Position numbers and translations under genes: made by a program. Under the pieces are notes generated by a model that searched no databases, had not been told where the DNA came from, and saw only the letters and a program-made list of their open reading frames with translations. Source: Leptodontidium sp. MPI-SDFR-AT-0119 (lineage: Eukaryota; Ascomycota; Leotiomycetes; Helotiales; Leptodontidiaceae). From it: 64,000 bases of DNA. Below, one piece after another: positions 47,262 to 59,759 of the stretch (positions within the stretch are counted from its first letter, which is position 1; each line of letters begins with the position of its first letter). Location: NCBI GenBank assembly GCA_020726505.1, contig JAHLEZ010000004.1, positions 1,922,001-1,986,000 on the forward strand, in the 5' to 3' direction.

Positions 47262-49863
47262 TCACACATTTCTCTCGGCATAGCTTTTAATCATACCTTC
47301 CAGAGTAGGCTCATATTCGACCAATGAAACCTTGCCAGTTGCGTCATCGAGTACTGTGTTGGCTTGCACAAACACCTTTCTCGGTTGCTTGTTTCTCAGA
47401 ACCTCGTTTCTGAGAGTCTCACCCCACCATTTTGGCTCAACTTCTGTCATCTGGGCATAGAGAGCAGTGCCCGCCTCCAAATCTGCCGTTGACTTGTAGA
47501 TGTGAAGCTTTTGTAGGTACGACTCAACTGCCTTGCGTCCGACAGTCGTGATCTTGCTTCGGTCGAGTTTGATTGTAAGGTCCGAGAGATCTTCGTTCTT
47601 GTAGTCAAGCTTGCAGAATTCCTCTGGTGCATCGAGGAAGCACTTCAAGATACTGAAACGAGCCTGGGAGTGAGCTTGTCCCCAACGCCGAGATTTTGGA
47701 TCCCACATCTCGAGCGATGCGACTCCGGCACGAGCCATAGAGAGGTAGGCTGCATAGAGAACATCCCCAGCTTCACCATCCATGTCTGGCGAGCCATCGC
47801 CGAAGCCGAAGATCTTCAGAATCTCGAAATCACAAGATAGTGCCATGGCAACAGTCTCAGCTCGACATTCCTCGTAACTTGAAGCCACACTGCCAAAGAC
47901 CGAGCCCCATGTCTGGCCTGGCTTGTAGTAGGTGGTGACTGGCTTATTTGTGATAGGACTGATAGGCGGGTTCTTGGGATCGAAATTGAACTTTCCAGGC
48001 TCGGTTTCTTGAAGTAGCTTTCCGGTGCCATGGCCAAGCAATTCATGGATGCCAACTTGAACCTAAATTGGAAATCGTGTCAGTCAAGCCCTGCGATCAA
48101 CGACTGGAACGGCATTGGGGGATAGAGGATTGTTCAGAGACACCTGTACTTACTTCGAAAGCGGCATCGCGGTATTTCTGGTAGATGGCAAGATCTGCCT
48201 CTGAAATGAAGGGTATCTTCTCATTGGGTGCCTTGGCACTGAGAACATTGCCCAAGCTGACATTCTTGAACCCTTCCGACTGACGAATATCATCGTAGTT
48301 CGGCTACTCGTAGTTAGCAAACTGTCCCGTGCATCCAATGTAGGGGCAGCGTAAGAGAACTGACAATATTAATTCCAGCAGGAATACCAGAACCTGCAAA
48401 AGAAAGAACCTCCAAGCTAGTGAAGTCAGGGCTCAAGAACTTATCCTTCTCAAACTCGGTAGACCACGGAAGCTTTGGAATCATAGCTTCAGCTGCATCA
48501 ACGAGAGATCCGAATGCTCTTGTACGCTCCAGGTTTACCATAGAAGCAAATCCTGCAAATAAATTAGTCTTTCGGGAGCAGGAAATATTTACAGTACTTG
48601 TGCATACCTTCCCATTCCCCACGGACACCGTGAGGATCCTAAAACATGTTAGCATTGTTGAGATTCCTTGAAGTTCTGACAATTTTAATTGATATTGCAA
48701 CGTACTCTGTACGTCTCAACGAAGCCAATGTTCGACTCAACCATAGGGCCCTTGTCTCTGATCCAATATCTCTGAGCATTCTTGAAAGCCTCAAGGGAAC
48801 CCTCTTCGAATGACTTGACATATGCAAGTTGCATCTTCTTTTGGTTCTCATTGGCAGCATTTTCAGCAGCCTTCTTGTGATATTCAGTAATCAGAGCCAT
48901 CTCCTGGTGGTAATCACCATAAACGAGCTTCAATTTCTTGCCCTTCACCACATCAGCGTCAAGGTCGAATTCTGTGGTCTTGCCGACATCTCCGCCTGCT
49001 TCGGGGACTCGGGTTACTGCGGATGCGATCAACAGGTCGAAGTTGCCGTCTGGATTCTTCCTCAATCTTGTATTTTCCTGATGTACGGTTAGTCTTAATT
49101 GTCTTAGAAATATGTTCGACAATGGAAACATACCACAAGCAATCCGATCTTTCCCATGAAATCCGACACAGCACCAATTTCCGCCTTTGTAATTCCCTTG
49201 GAGTCGGGATAGTAGGTTGTCATATGGCCATCCTCTAGATATCTGGAAACTGTCAGCACTGGACGACAGTGTAGAGCGAACCACTTACCCCAAGTGCATA
49301 ATCCCAGAGTTGTCACTCGAGAATATAGCGCCATTGGTTGCCTTGTAATGCTCCGCAGCCTTTGGAGCCGCAGCAGCCAAAGAATCGAACACCTTCTCGC
49401 TACATCGTGGGACAAACTTAGCATCTCCAAAACCCTTGTAGTTACCACAGTTGCCCAAGAACTGTGTAGCGTATTCAAGGAATTGCTGCAATTCTTCGCC
49501 AGTGATACCAGCTTTCTCCTGCAAGCCCTTCCAATCGCCATTTGTGGATTTGTACAGCTCGATTATGAAGTCGAAGATGCTTTCGGACTCGGGGGAGACC
49601 TGACGGAGAGTAATTCGGGTTCCCGTAAAGGCAGCTCTGAGATGGTTGTTAGCTTTTGCTTTGCAGACATCAGTAACTCGAGTTGAAGCTGTAGTCAAAC
49701 GCTACAACAACTCTGACGCCCGGTGAGCTTTTCCATACCTGCTTATGAAGTGTGCATAGCGAGCCTGCTGATCGGTCAGAGCATCGAAGTGCTTCTTGAT
49801 CTCGAGGTTGACGGTGCTCGGTGGCGAATCGGCCAGGAAGTTCTTGATTTCTTGGGCGTTCAT
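47262..49863 (-). CDS. Dipeptidyl peptidase III (zinc peptidase, M49)
   Basis: Removes dipeptides from the N terminus of peptides, usually cytosolic. Eight exons by eye: 49863-49739, 49636-49289, 49242-49134, 49077-48706, 48638-48608, 48552-48365, 48303-48154, 48062-47262, 707 aa, normal for M49. Zinc motif HELLGH at 447-452 and EECRAE at 505-510 are intact; NIPNYDDIR is also conserved. The start MNAQEIKNF at 49863 gives the cytosolic form. The frame stays open upstream to an ATG at 50061, adding 66 residues that look like a mitochondrial presequence. Exon 5 is only 31 bp. Confidence 0.94.
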
Positions 49864-50580
49864 GGTGAAATGTCTTTGAAGGCTCGATAGTCTGTTCAGA
49901 GGAGACGGTGAAGATGAGGGCATGACACGTCGTGCTGTGCCCGTGAAGTGAGGAAGCCTACATGCAGGAGGCTTCCCCCTCAGTTTTAGCGCGAGGCTGA
50001 AGCGCGGGGCAGTGGCCAATGAGGCAGCCTTGTAACTGGCTGTCACGGCCCATCTTGACATCCTCAGACCGTGGGGAGTAATAGTGATTGATGAGTTGTC
50101 TGTTTACATTGTTTATTTACTCCTCGAGGGATTCGACATTTTCAGATTCATCGGGACACGGGCCATTGGCAGCCTCAGCCATCTGCCTCGGCTCTTACAG
50201 TGCTGTCGGGTATGTACCTGATTTGAAGTCTTTTTGGCCTTTCCAACAAGAGGACGGGGACAGGAAAGCAAGAGTTTCCTGTATACTCGATAAACAAATG
50301 ACTCTTATAACATAAACAGTTGCGATAATACCTTGATATCTGTAGTTTTTCTCATGTAGGTATGCCAATCGCCGTGTATATGCTTTCTTACACTTGGCTT
50401 CACCAGACTGGCTAGGCTATCCGTGTGCATCCATCCCACTCTCGTCCCAAGTATCAAGTACCTATCTAAAACTACTTCTGGCTCTTGGGTTTAAGAATCC
50501 GATAGATCGATCTTGTACTTTCAAATATAAACCCGCCAAATCTTTTCCTACACTCATCTAAGTCAAAGAGATCTTTTACG
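49864..50580. other. Divergent promoter region, DPP III / DUF1989
   Basis: Includes the possible N-terminal extension of DPP III (49864-50061). The rest, 50062-50580, shows no feature. Confidence 0.4.
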
Positions 50581-51675
50581 ATGACTGCCCGAGTTCCGAA
50601 CCCTCCAGCCTACCCCTCAAGTGACAGCACCGTCTTGTTTGGAGACAAAGACCTGTACGCAAGGATTGGAAAAGTTGCTGAGCAAGAGGGAGGGAAGACT
50701 CTAGTTGAGCAGTTTGAGATTCCAATCAGAAGTGGCAAAGCTTGGGTAGTCAAGAAAGGTTTGGGGCCTATCAATAATCCATGACTATCTATCCACTTCT
50801 CAACTTAACACAAATCTAACCCGCGGATAGGACAACTTTGTATTCTCTCAACACCTCAAGGGCCTCAAGTCGGAGATCTGAACATATTTTCTCTCCATAA
50901 TCCCCGAGAACGCTTCTGGGCTGCTCGGACGAGACAGCTGCATGCATCACATGTTTCTGTTGGTGATAGACTATGGTCCAATCTCCCTTATTTGAGACCT
51001 CTAGTTACGATCGTCGCGGATAGTCTGAAAGATTATGGGGTGGATGAAGTCGGTGGTCGATGTCATGATCTGCTAGGGACAAGGTAAGCACAATGGACCG
51101 AAAAGAAATCGAAGGGATAGGCTGATTCAGATATAGATGTGATCCTTACGGTTGGTCTTATAGTAAATGGGGTCCAATAAGAGCCTGTACTGACCAATGA
51201 TAGTGGACAACCTTCTCAGTGGAGATGACTTCGACTATCATTGTCACTCTAATCTAGTCAGAGCTGTCCTACCTTATGGACTCACCGAAACAGACGTTCA
51301 CGACGTTCTGAATGTTTTCCAAGTGACCAGACTGAACGAGGACGGAAAGTATTGCATGTCAGTCTCCTCACCCCTACCGCAAGGGCAAAGTTGACACGGT
51401 ATAGGGAGACTTGTCCAGCAAAGCCTGGAGAGTACTTTACCTTCTTCGCTGAGACTGATGTACTCTGTGCGATGTCGACTTGTCCCGGTGGCGATCTTTC
51501 TGTCTATGGATGGGGTGGAGATTCAGCTCAGCGGATGTTGGATACTTGCCGACTACTCGGAGTAGCAGTGTATGACATTGAGGAGAAGGATGAAGTGTTG
51601 AAGGGATGGAAGGAAAGTGAGCCAGCCCGTTACAAGGGAATGCATGGCCTGAAGATCCCAGTATGGGGTCAGTGA
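50581..51675 (+). CDS. DUF1989 / urea carboxylase-associated family protein
   Basis: Five exons by eye: 50581-50758, 50831-51083, 51131-51150, 51204-51357, 51405-51675, 291 aa. Family signatures: GQLCILSTPQGPQVGDLN, DLLGTR, DFDYHCHSNLVRA, DVLNVFQ and STCPGGDLS. Exon 3 is only 20 bp; splicing it in restores RCDPYVDNLL. In bacteria the family lies near urea carboxylase; a role in urea/guanidine or pyrimidine nitrogen use is known only by association, and the reaction here is not established. The Cys/His residues conserved around HCHSN may bind metal (inference). It converges on an Asp/Glu racemase-like gene. Confidence 0.85.
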
Positions 51676-51816
51676 AGCAGTTCTGTAGCAACAACATATG
51701 CAAAAGCCTATCTGCTAATGGTTTCTGAGATTTTGAAAGGGACCAACGTGTATTTTAAATGAAAGATTATGGAACAACGTACACGTTCGGTATTTATTTT
51801 CCGATGGTCGGATTGC

Positions 51817-52575
51817 CTAGTGTACTACTTCGCTTTTCTTGAAAATCATGCCCCAACCTTCAAGGCCTGCCATATCAACGCCGCAACCTCGCAACATATC
51901 CCATACAACAGTCGCAACCGTATCAAAGACTGGTAGACCATGCGTCTTCTCCCAGACTTCCACTCTTTGCGCAGCAATGAGATTTGTGCAGAATGTGGTA
52001 ACGGCATCCACTTTCCCAGCAACAACTTCGTCCACCAGGCCATCCAGGGTATCCTCACCGATGGCAGTAATATCGTTGTTCTTCTGTACCCCCAAATGCC
52101 TCTCCATGCCTTCCCCAATCTCCACACCTATAGCCTTGTAATTCTTCACGATAGCGGCCTGGACATCATCGACGTATGGGGTCACCAATCCCAGACTTTT
52201 AACTCCCCATATCTCCAATGCCTTGTTCAGTGCCAGAACACTAGTTGTAGCTTTGATTCTCGTCTTCTTCTCGATCTCCTCGCACAGCGCGACATCTTTA
52301 TCAAAGCCTAGCCACCCTGCTGCGGTTCCAGACCACCCGATGACATCCACTTGGGCATGAGCAAGTAGTTCTGCGGCAGCAAGTATGGGAGGGAGCTCGA
52401 ATTGACCGAGGGCAGATGGTGCAAGGGAAATAGTCGTGACTGCAAATCGGGAGAAGTGGACTGTAATGTGGTGTCCGAGCTGGGTGTTGATGCTGTTGAC
52501 AATGGCTTGCGTGAGGGGTTCCAGGGCTGTATTAGATGAAGGAACGAGAACGCCCAGTCGGAGACGTCTAGGCAT
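51817..52575 (-). CDS. Asp/Glu racemase superfamily, maleate-isomerase-like
   Basis: Single exon, 252 aa. The N-terminal RLGVLVPSSNTALEP is typical of maleate cis-trans isomerase and arylmalonate decarboxylase-like proteins. These usually use two Cys in a pseudo-symmetric site. Here the second is visible in TFCTNL, but the first site reads GWSGTA, with Ser or nothing in place of Cys, so it may not be a two-base racemase. Cytosolic, no signal. It converges on the DUF1989 gene, with only 141 bp between stop codons, which hints at linked nitrogen catabolism (weak). Confidence 0.85.
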   Translation of the reverse strand: MPRRLRLGVLVPSSNTALEPLTQAIVNSINTQLGHHITVHFSRFAVTTISLAPSALGQFELPPILAAAELLAHAQVDVIGWSGTAAGWLGFDKDVALCEEIEKKTRIKATTSVLALNKALEIWGVKSLGLVTPYVDDVQAAIVKNYKAIGVEIGEGMERHLGVQKNNDITAIGEDTLDGLVDEVVAGKVDAVTTFCTNLIAAQRVEVWEKTHGLPVFDTVATVVWDMLRGCGVDMAGLEGWGMIFKKSEVVH

Positions 52576-53032
52576 TGTGATTGCGTAGAAGCTATAATGA
52601 GAGATGGAGGGAGATAAGAAAAGGGGACGAAGGAAGGGAAGAGTGGGGGATGTAAAGAGATCTACCTTGATACTCCGTCTTGCCCTTGTTCAATGTTGGA
52701 GTCTGGAGAACGCGTAGCTGCATCGAAATCAACGCCTCGCGATGGGCACAGATGTACACCTCAACCGTCTCGATATTCCTGCAAAGCATTCTTGCCTCGT
52801 AGCCAACCCATGATGCTTTGCATGTTGGAAAGCTGCCGTTGTGGTCGGTTTTGTTGTTGTGATAATTCCCAGGAGTGAGAAGCCGAGGCGCGTGTCTCGA
52901 ACAAAGCCAAGACAATGCTTGTGGCTGAATTTCACTTCCACTACTTGGCTTCTACTTCTCCTTCAACTACCATCCTGACATTCCTCAAGGAGCAGGGCCA
53001 GCCATGCCCTGGGACCAGAGTATATCGACAGG
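52576..53032. other. Divergent promoter, isomerase-like / GH125
   Basis: No coding sequence supported. Overlapping short frames on both strands show no motifs. Confidence 0.4.
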
Positions 53033-55262
53033 ATGAGGCGTATACAGCAGAGAGTGGCAGGTGTTGCTCTTCTCATTTCCTTTGTCCTCTTCTATGTCTG
53101 GTATAACAGCGAGACTAAAGTCAACGTGATCTCGTACGCTCCTCCCGAAATAGAAATAGAACAACCCGTCAAAGAAGGCCTGTCAAATTCAATTCCGACC
53201 AGCATTCTACATGCAGAGGAGCCTACTGTAACTTCTGTCGCCGTCCCCGAAGTTTCTCAACATGAAACCATCGAGACGACATTGCCAGAACCGCAATTAA
53301 CTCATCCAACACCATCATCAAGTCCAGTTCTGAGTCCAGAACCCTCACACTCTCCACCGGCAGAATGTGTGGGCTACGAAACTCTTCAAAGAAGCCGCCA
53401 AAAACCATGGTCAGAAGGCTCAAGGCAATTTCCTTATTCTCGGCCGGCCCCTGAATGTCGAACGTTCAATCTACCGGCCATGGAGAAGCTCATTGAGAAA
53501 ATGAGGGGTGTTATCAAGGATCCTGATCTCTTTAGGCTGTTTGAAAACAGCTATCCAAACACGCTTGATACTATGATCAAGTGGCGAGGATATGCCAAGG
53601 AGATCGGAGAAGATGGCGTGGAAGGGGATGTTACGGATGAGGAATTAACTTATGTTATTACTGGTGATGTATGAAATCTAACTCTCTGAACAACCTGCGT
53701 CTCAAATTTCAAGACAACTGACAAGTCTTAGATCGATGCGATGTGGCTACGAGATTCGGCATCACAGGTCCTCTCTTACTTACCTCTTCTTGAAGCATCA
53801 ACTGATAAAGACTCGCTTGCAAGCCTGTGGCGAGGACTTATCAACATTCATGTTCGATATATCATCATCTCTCCCTATTGTCACAGTTTCCAGCCGCCTC
53901 CAGAATCGGGTGTCCCTCCTACTCACAATGGAGCATACAGTCAGAATCATCCCATGCCGCCTTATGATCCTGTCAAGGTGTTCGATTGCAAGTGGGAACT
54001 GGATTCCCTAGCCTCTTTCCTGCAGATATCAGTGGCTTATTATGAGCGTACCAGAGAGTAAGCAAAGTCGACTCTCTGTCTTTCTCCTATCAAGTTCACC
54101 TGAGTATTCTCGAAGATCCTCGAGGCTCTCAAGCTAACTTTTCAAAGTATCGAATTCTTCCAAAAGTATAACTGGATCCCAGCAGTGAAGGCTGCTGTCG
54201 ATGCAGCTGGAGCCATGAGACTAGGCACTTACTCAATAGACGGAAAAGTCGAGAAGTCAGCATGGACATTCACCGGATGGACGAACCGGGAATCAGAAAC
54301 GCTCACGAATGACGGCCTTGGCAACCCAACCAAAGAGAACGGCATGGTCAGAACTGCTTTTCGGCCTTCAGACGACGCTTGTATCTACCAACTCCTGGTA
54401 CCAGCCAACATGATGTGGGCAAAGTATCTAGAGGATGGGTCTTTGATCATGGAGCATCTGACTGGAGATGACGCCAAGAACCTTACCACTGCAATGCGAG
54501 ATTTTGCGTATGGAATCCGCAAGGGGATTGACCAAGATGCTATCGTGCATCATCATGATTTCGGAGACGTTTTCGCGTATGAGATCGATGGATATGGGGG
54601 CTCGAATTTGATGGATGATGCTAATGTTCCCTCTTTGCTGGCAATGCCTCTGTGGAATTACTCGGAATCCGCTTTCAAGATACCTCCCCCGGCACAGGGA
54701 GAGAAGGCCAAAGACTACAATGAGATATACGCCAACACTAGGCGGTTCGTTCTTAGTGACAGCAATCCGTACTTTATGAAAGGTCCAGTCATCTCAGCTA
54801 TTGGTGGCCCGCATGTAGGCCCTGGCAAAGCGTGGCCGATGGCTGCTATAATTCGAGCTCTTACCTCGTTTTCTACCCTCGCTTCGTCAGCAACAAACAG
54901 TCTGGACAAGGTTTCAAAGAAAGATATCGAAGAGGAGGTTAAGCAGCAAATCGGTATGGTGCTGAACTCAACCGATGGATCTGGAGGTATGTTCTTGTTT
55001 TCTTGAATGATCGTTTTGGATGTTGTCACATGACACTCAATCTCGGCCTTCACCTACCCCGTCCTTCGTTAGTCATACTAGACTTTCCTGACATCCCAAT
55101 CTAGTCATCCACGAAAGCGTAGACACGTTCGACCAACATATGTGGAGTAGAGCATGGTTCGGATGGGCCAATGGATTATTCGGAGAGCTGATGATCAAGG
55201 TCGCCGAAGAAGATGAAAAAGAAGGGAGGACCCCCGGCTGGTTAGGAGAAAGCTGGCAATAA
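53033..55262 (+). CDS. GH125 exo-alpha-1,6-mannosidase-like, type II membrane protein
   Basis: Glycoside hydrolase family 125; known members remove terminal alpha-1,6-mannose. Four exons by eye: 53033-53668, 53732-54057, 54148-54986, 55105-55262, 652 aa. Motifs in order: [13 protein letters not shown] at the first junction, the [10 protein letters not shown] block, [21 protein letters not shown] and the C-terminal [18 protein letters not shown] hydrophobic segment near residues 9-26 followed by a Pro/Ser/Thr-rich stalk of about 90 residues predicts a single-pass protein with a lumenal or extracellular catalytic domain. A role in N-glycan or wall mannan trimming is inferred. Confidence 0.92.
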
Positions 55263-56940
55263 TTAGCCTTGATTTTTGCATTACATCGGGCATTGTATTG
55301 TAAAGGCTTCGAATTTCTGGCTGTGGAGTTGGTGGTAAATGAGCATTTGTTGTTGACTTCCTCGAGCCCCTGGCTCCCTTCTTGACCTGTGACCGTTGCT
55401 GTAAGACGAGCCTCACTGAACCTTGGTATGGAAGTCCTGGGCGTGATCGATGGCTTTCGAGAGGAGGGGGAGAGGTTCGAAGGGCCTTCCCTCCCCCTTT
55501 CCACCCAATAGACCTGGACCTCTTCAAAGAGGACGGGAGTCAAGCCGTTCTGAATGCTTCTCACATACAATTCCATTCCCATTTCAAGCCAACCAGCCAA
55601 ACTCGGCTTGTCTGCTGCTTCCTTTACCGAGAGTCTGACCAAAGCTTTCGAACGGACTGATCTCCATTCCCGTCTCGTATTTCTCAAATACATCATAAAT
55701 ACAACTTCTACAAGATGGAATACACCAGCATGAGCTTCGACCTACGCAACCGAATCAAAACAGGTTCTCAAGATCCGGGAATAATTTAGAAGAAGATCAA
55801 TCATAAAATCAACCCTAAGAACATAGGAGCTCGCAGCTACGATTAAGGAGTTCAAGCAGTTGGAGAGCAAAGTGTTGACGAGGCTCGAGGCGGAGAAGAA
55901 GACAAAGCGGAAGCTAGGAGACGCGAAGTCGGCTGTGAAAACATATGCACAATCTCGCTCCAATTGCTGGAGACCGAGATTCACGCAATTAAGGAGTTGA
56001 TCCCGTAGGATAGATGAGAGAGGTCAATGCTGATATGAAGAAGAGCATTATGAGGACTGATTGGGCGGGATTGGAGAAAAAGGCTACGAAGGCGACTTCG
56101 ATACTCGTGGCTGTGCAACCTAAATTCCAAAAGTCAGCATCTGTGATGAGCGGTAATAAGAGAAGATAGATTATGTGCAGATTCCGGGAAGTGCGTTTTA
56201 ACTGCTACTGCTGCCGTTGTATCATAAATTCGATAAAAAATACTCTCAGCAGGGTGCAGGCAAAGGAATCTTGTGTACGCAATACCCCATTCCATTTCAA
56301 CATATAATTCTACAACCCCAAAACAAAGCCCAACCCCCTCTCCCTAGATCAAATGAACTTATATCTATGCTAGAAAACCCCATTCCCACCAACCCCTCAC
56401 GCGATGCTCCCTCACCTCGCCTCGTCTCGTTCCTCCCCGCTCCTAACCCGGGAGCGAAAATATCCCACTATCCCCCTCATCTACGCAAATAATCAACACC
56501 CCAACATAAACAGCAGCAGGCAGCCCTCTATGGTCGAGTGGTCAGGGCAAACTGTGTTCTAGGTGTGGAGGGGATCATACGGATCATAGCGTGGATCGAT
56601 GGCGATGGTCGAAATCGAAACGGATCAAAAGTAAAACCCCAACTCGACGGGCTTTTCTTCTCCCTGTGTCGCGCAGGGAGTATCTTTTGCATTTTTTTTG
56701 TTGGTCCGTGGAATATTTTTGAGGGGGTTGAAGCGCGTTTCAATTTTTTTTGTGTTTGTTTTTGTGTTGTTGTGATGACTTTAAGCGAGGCGTTGTTGAC
56801 CTCTTAAGGTAATAATAGATCTAGCAATTTGGGTGTGCAAGAGGCGGAACTTTGAAAATAACATGGTATTTGCCATTCAGCATAATATTTCTCTTATACT
56901 TTACTAGACTACACTGACATCCACGCGTCAGTCTCAAACA
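55263..56940. other. Intergenic with a probable decayed gene and no intact gene
   Basis: Region 55715-56171 holds broken coiled-coil coding sequence (separate entry). From 56530 there is an A-box-like string but no complete tRNA. T-rich runs at 56690-56760. Nothing else supported. Confidence 0.35.
55715..56171 (+). pseudogene. Relic of a coiled-coil protein gene, frameshifted
   Basis: Three open segments in differing frames read like one helical protein: MEYTSMSFDLRNRI near 55715, then IKEFKQLESKVLTRLEAEK with Lys-rich continuation at 55836-55945, then LQLLETEIHAIKEL in the next frame, then DMKKSIMRTDWAGLEKK and SVMSGNKRR to a stop at 56171. Stops and frame changes separate them. Could be a decayed gene, or a small intron-rich gene that I failed to splice. 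Family unknown. Confidence 0.3.
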
Positions 56941-59182
56941 TCATCTCCTCCCCGCACCCCACCCCAAGACCCTCGCCCTTCCCCTCCAACCCAGATGCTG
57001 ATGTTCCCTCCCCACCACACACTCACACCCCTTCCCCAACCTCTCCCAATGCACCAGATGTCCCCTCATCCTCGCCACCCACGCGGCATACATCCCCGTA
57101 CTCAGCCCCACAGCCAACAAACTCACAAGGGCAATCCACTTGAAATCCTTTGGACGACTTAGTATTATCGCCATGATATTCTGGGCTAGTTCGAAGAGCG
57201 AGACGAAGGAGTATTCTACGCCAGTGAAGGACGAGCGTGTGGAGGAAGAGGTAAGCGTTTGTGTTAGTTGTTGCGTTGTTAGGTCGTAGATCCATAGTCC
57301 GAGGCGGGAAAGCGATAGGAAAGTGAAGAGTGTGAAAGCGAGGAGGGGCGGTGAGGGGTGTGGGATTACAGCTGTGAGGAGGTTTGGAAGGAATGACTCT
57401 GGTCCAGGTCCAGATTCTGGGGATGATGATGAAGTTGGGGAGAGAGACCACAGGGCGAATACCACGGGGATCTAACAAATTGTCAACGCCGGAATTTAAA
57501 GGAGCGCCAGATGTTGAAAAAGGACGAGAAAATGCATACCAGATTCAACAACTGCCACGAAATTCCCCAAAGCCCCAGCCTCTCCAATCCAGTCTCCGTC
57601 CTGCCCTCCCTATCTTCCACCCCGTCCAGACCCAAAAGCGTCTCCCCATCCCCATCACCAAGTACATCCCTCCCCCTAAACCTCCCATGATTCCTCGCTT
57701 TCCCAAGATACTGCACGCCCACAGGCGTGACGACCGTACTGCTAATCTCAACCACACTCCCCGCCGCCCTAGCAATAGTAATCAACTGCAGCGAGAAACC
57801 CGTACTAAGCAAGAACGTGATGAACGTAGCGCTGTATGACAACGCCGAGAGATGAAGCAACGCCAGCGCTAGAGAAGGGATGCAAACTGTCGAGGAGAAG
57901 TACATCTTGAAATCCTGCGCGTAGCGATGCAAGCCTTGGAGGACCCTATTGACCATACCTACAGGACTCAAAACTTGTGTGCCAAGCTCACCCCCAACAC
58001 CACTAGATTTCAGCTCTTGCAGGCGTGGATTCCGATTCCAGACTCTCCTCGCACAGAAGATCTCAACTGCCCAACTCGCGGCGCTCATACCTCCTACGAC
58101 GATAACTCCAATCCGTGTGCTGGTTGCTGAGACGATGATGGATATCAGGATTGGAGCGATGAGTTTGCAGATCAGATCGATTCTTCTCATGACGGAGTTT
58201 AGATGCGTGAGGTCGTATGCTTGCCCGGCTGGAGATGCGGCTGTGATTACCCAGTCGCGCTCCATTGAGAGCATGTTGCCCGAGGCGCTGAGGCATTCGA
58301 GGATTCCGAGGAGGAGAATGAGCGTGAATATTCCGCCTTTGAAGAGGGGATGGGTGGGGATCCCGATGGTTTCGTAGTTTGAGAGGGTGAGGGAGGGAGG
58401 TGACGAATTTGCGGCGACGATGAAGAACCAGAGGATAGACGCACTGATGACTGCGAATCGGTTGGCGGAGATGGTACCCAAGAGTGTCTTGAGTCGATTC
58501 GGATTTTGGTCAACCCATCTTCCTACCATGGAAGAAAAGCATATGGATGCGAGTGTTCGAACAATTCCGCTGCGAGGAGTGTCAAAACGAGACCTCAAAC
58601 CTCCTCCAAGTGATGTAAAATGGAAGAAAAGGAACGATGCAGGATATTTTTCGAACACAGTGATGAGAAGAAAAAATACCGTATAGCAGCCGCAGTAAGT
58701 GTATCCGGATACGCGCTCGCAGTGAAAATAATCTACCATTCCATTTCATCAGCACACAATATCCCACCTGCGAACCTCATCTCGTCTCACGAACTCACCG
58801 CCGCAAACTCATAAGTCCTCACATTCCACGTCGAGAGGAAATGAGACGTATACAGATTATAAGCCTGCGATCTACTCATACCATTCCGCTCATTCTCAGG
58901 CGTGGATTGCGGCATTGGCGATGTTGAGGTTTGAATTAGGATGTTCTCGATATCTTCAGATTCGGATACTTGGACGGGAATCGAGGTGGCGGGGCGGCCG
59001 AGGTCGGGCTCGTTGGTTGATACCATTGATATTGAAGACCACTGTGGGGGTGAGAGCTCGATAAGATGCGGGTTAGGAGGGGATTTAGAAGTCACGATTG
59101 ACTTGAAGAAAGGGCGTTCATCGCATTGTTGGGAATATCTTTTGGTGTCGTGCGGTTTGTCGGTGAAGGGATTTGCAGTCAT
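56941..59182 (-). CDS. Ferroportin-like (SLC40) transporter, four exons
   Basis: Multi-pass membrane transporter of the ferroportin family, known as ferrous iron exporters. Exons by eye: 59182-58799, 58732-58680, 58569-57540, 57471-56941, 665 aa. The family opening is clear: LYTSHFLSTWNVRTYEFAA, then ASAYPDTLTAAAIRG across two junctions, VGRWVD, GNMLSMERDW, and near the end SWQLLNLIPVVFALWSL plus ELAQNIMAIILSRPKDF. A hydrophilic N-terminal region of about 105 residues and a loop of about 60 residues (Gly/Glu-rich) are fungal additions. Start Met at 59182 (MTANPFTDK) is the only reasonable ATG. Confidence 0.9.
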
Positions 59183-59759
59183 TCGATTTTCGCTAATCGG
59201 GAACCTAAAATACCGTGCTAGACTCTGGGCGTCGTCGACGACATCTCTAGACACAAATTCACACCCGAAGACAGAAAAATGTAAGGAAATTTCAGACAGT
59301 GTGTATTTCAAATGTGAATGAATGCATTTGAAGTAGAAGTCCAGCACTTTTTGCCAGCAAGAAAACCATAGGTAATACAAAGTGATATACCGGTTCATCC
59401 AATCCCTGATCTCATATCCATCCATCTGTCCTCCTTTCCAAACCATCCATCAATCCAAGAAGTTCGCAAATCCAGCTGACATATACCCCGTTACGCCATC
59501 ATAATCCTCCACAAAAAAAAAAACCCGCTATTGTGTAAAGCCAAGCCGTGAGAATCGTAAACGCCATGATCCGATCCAACGACTCGATCCTGCTGTAGTC
59601 CCTTCCCTGTTGTTCCCTGCCTTCCATCCATATCCACTAATCGAATCCCACAATCTCTCAATGCTCAAGATAAGGTCCCATGCCTTTCACCAACTGGGAC
59701 CAGACCATCATCCGTGACCAAGGCTTAAGCCAAGTCATGGAAGAACTTCCACAAGAAGT
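59183..59759. other. Intergenic, ferroportin promoter side
   Basis: Nothing supported. A run of A at about 59513-59522. The minus-strand frame of the ferroportin first exon stays open to 59446 without family similarity. Confidence 0.4.

Noticed and set aside
56530..56640. tRNA-like start (GGTCGAGTGGTCAGG) with a B-box-like GGTCGAAATCG downstream
   Set aside because: No acceptor stem or anticodon arm could be paired; at most a relic or chance.
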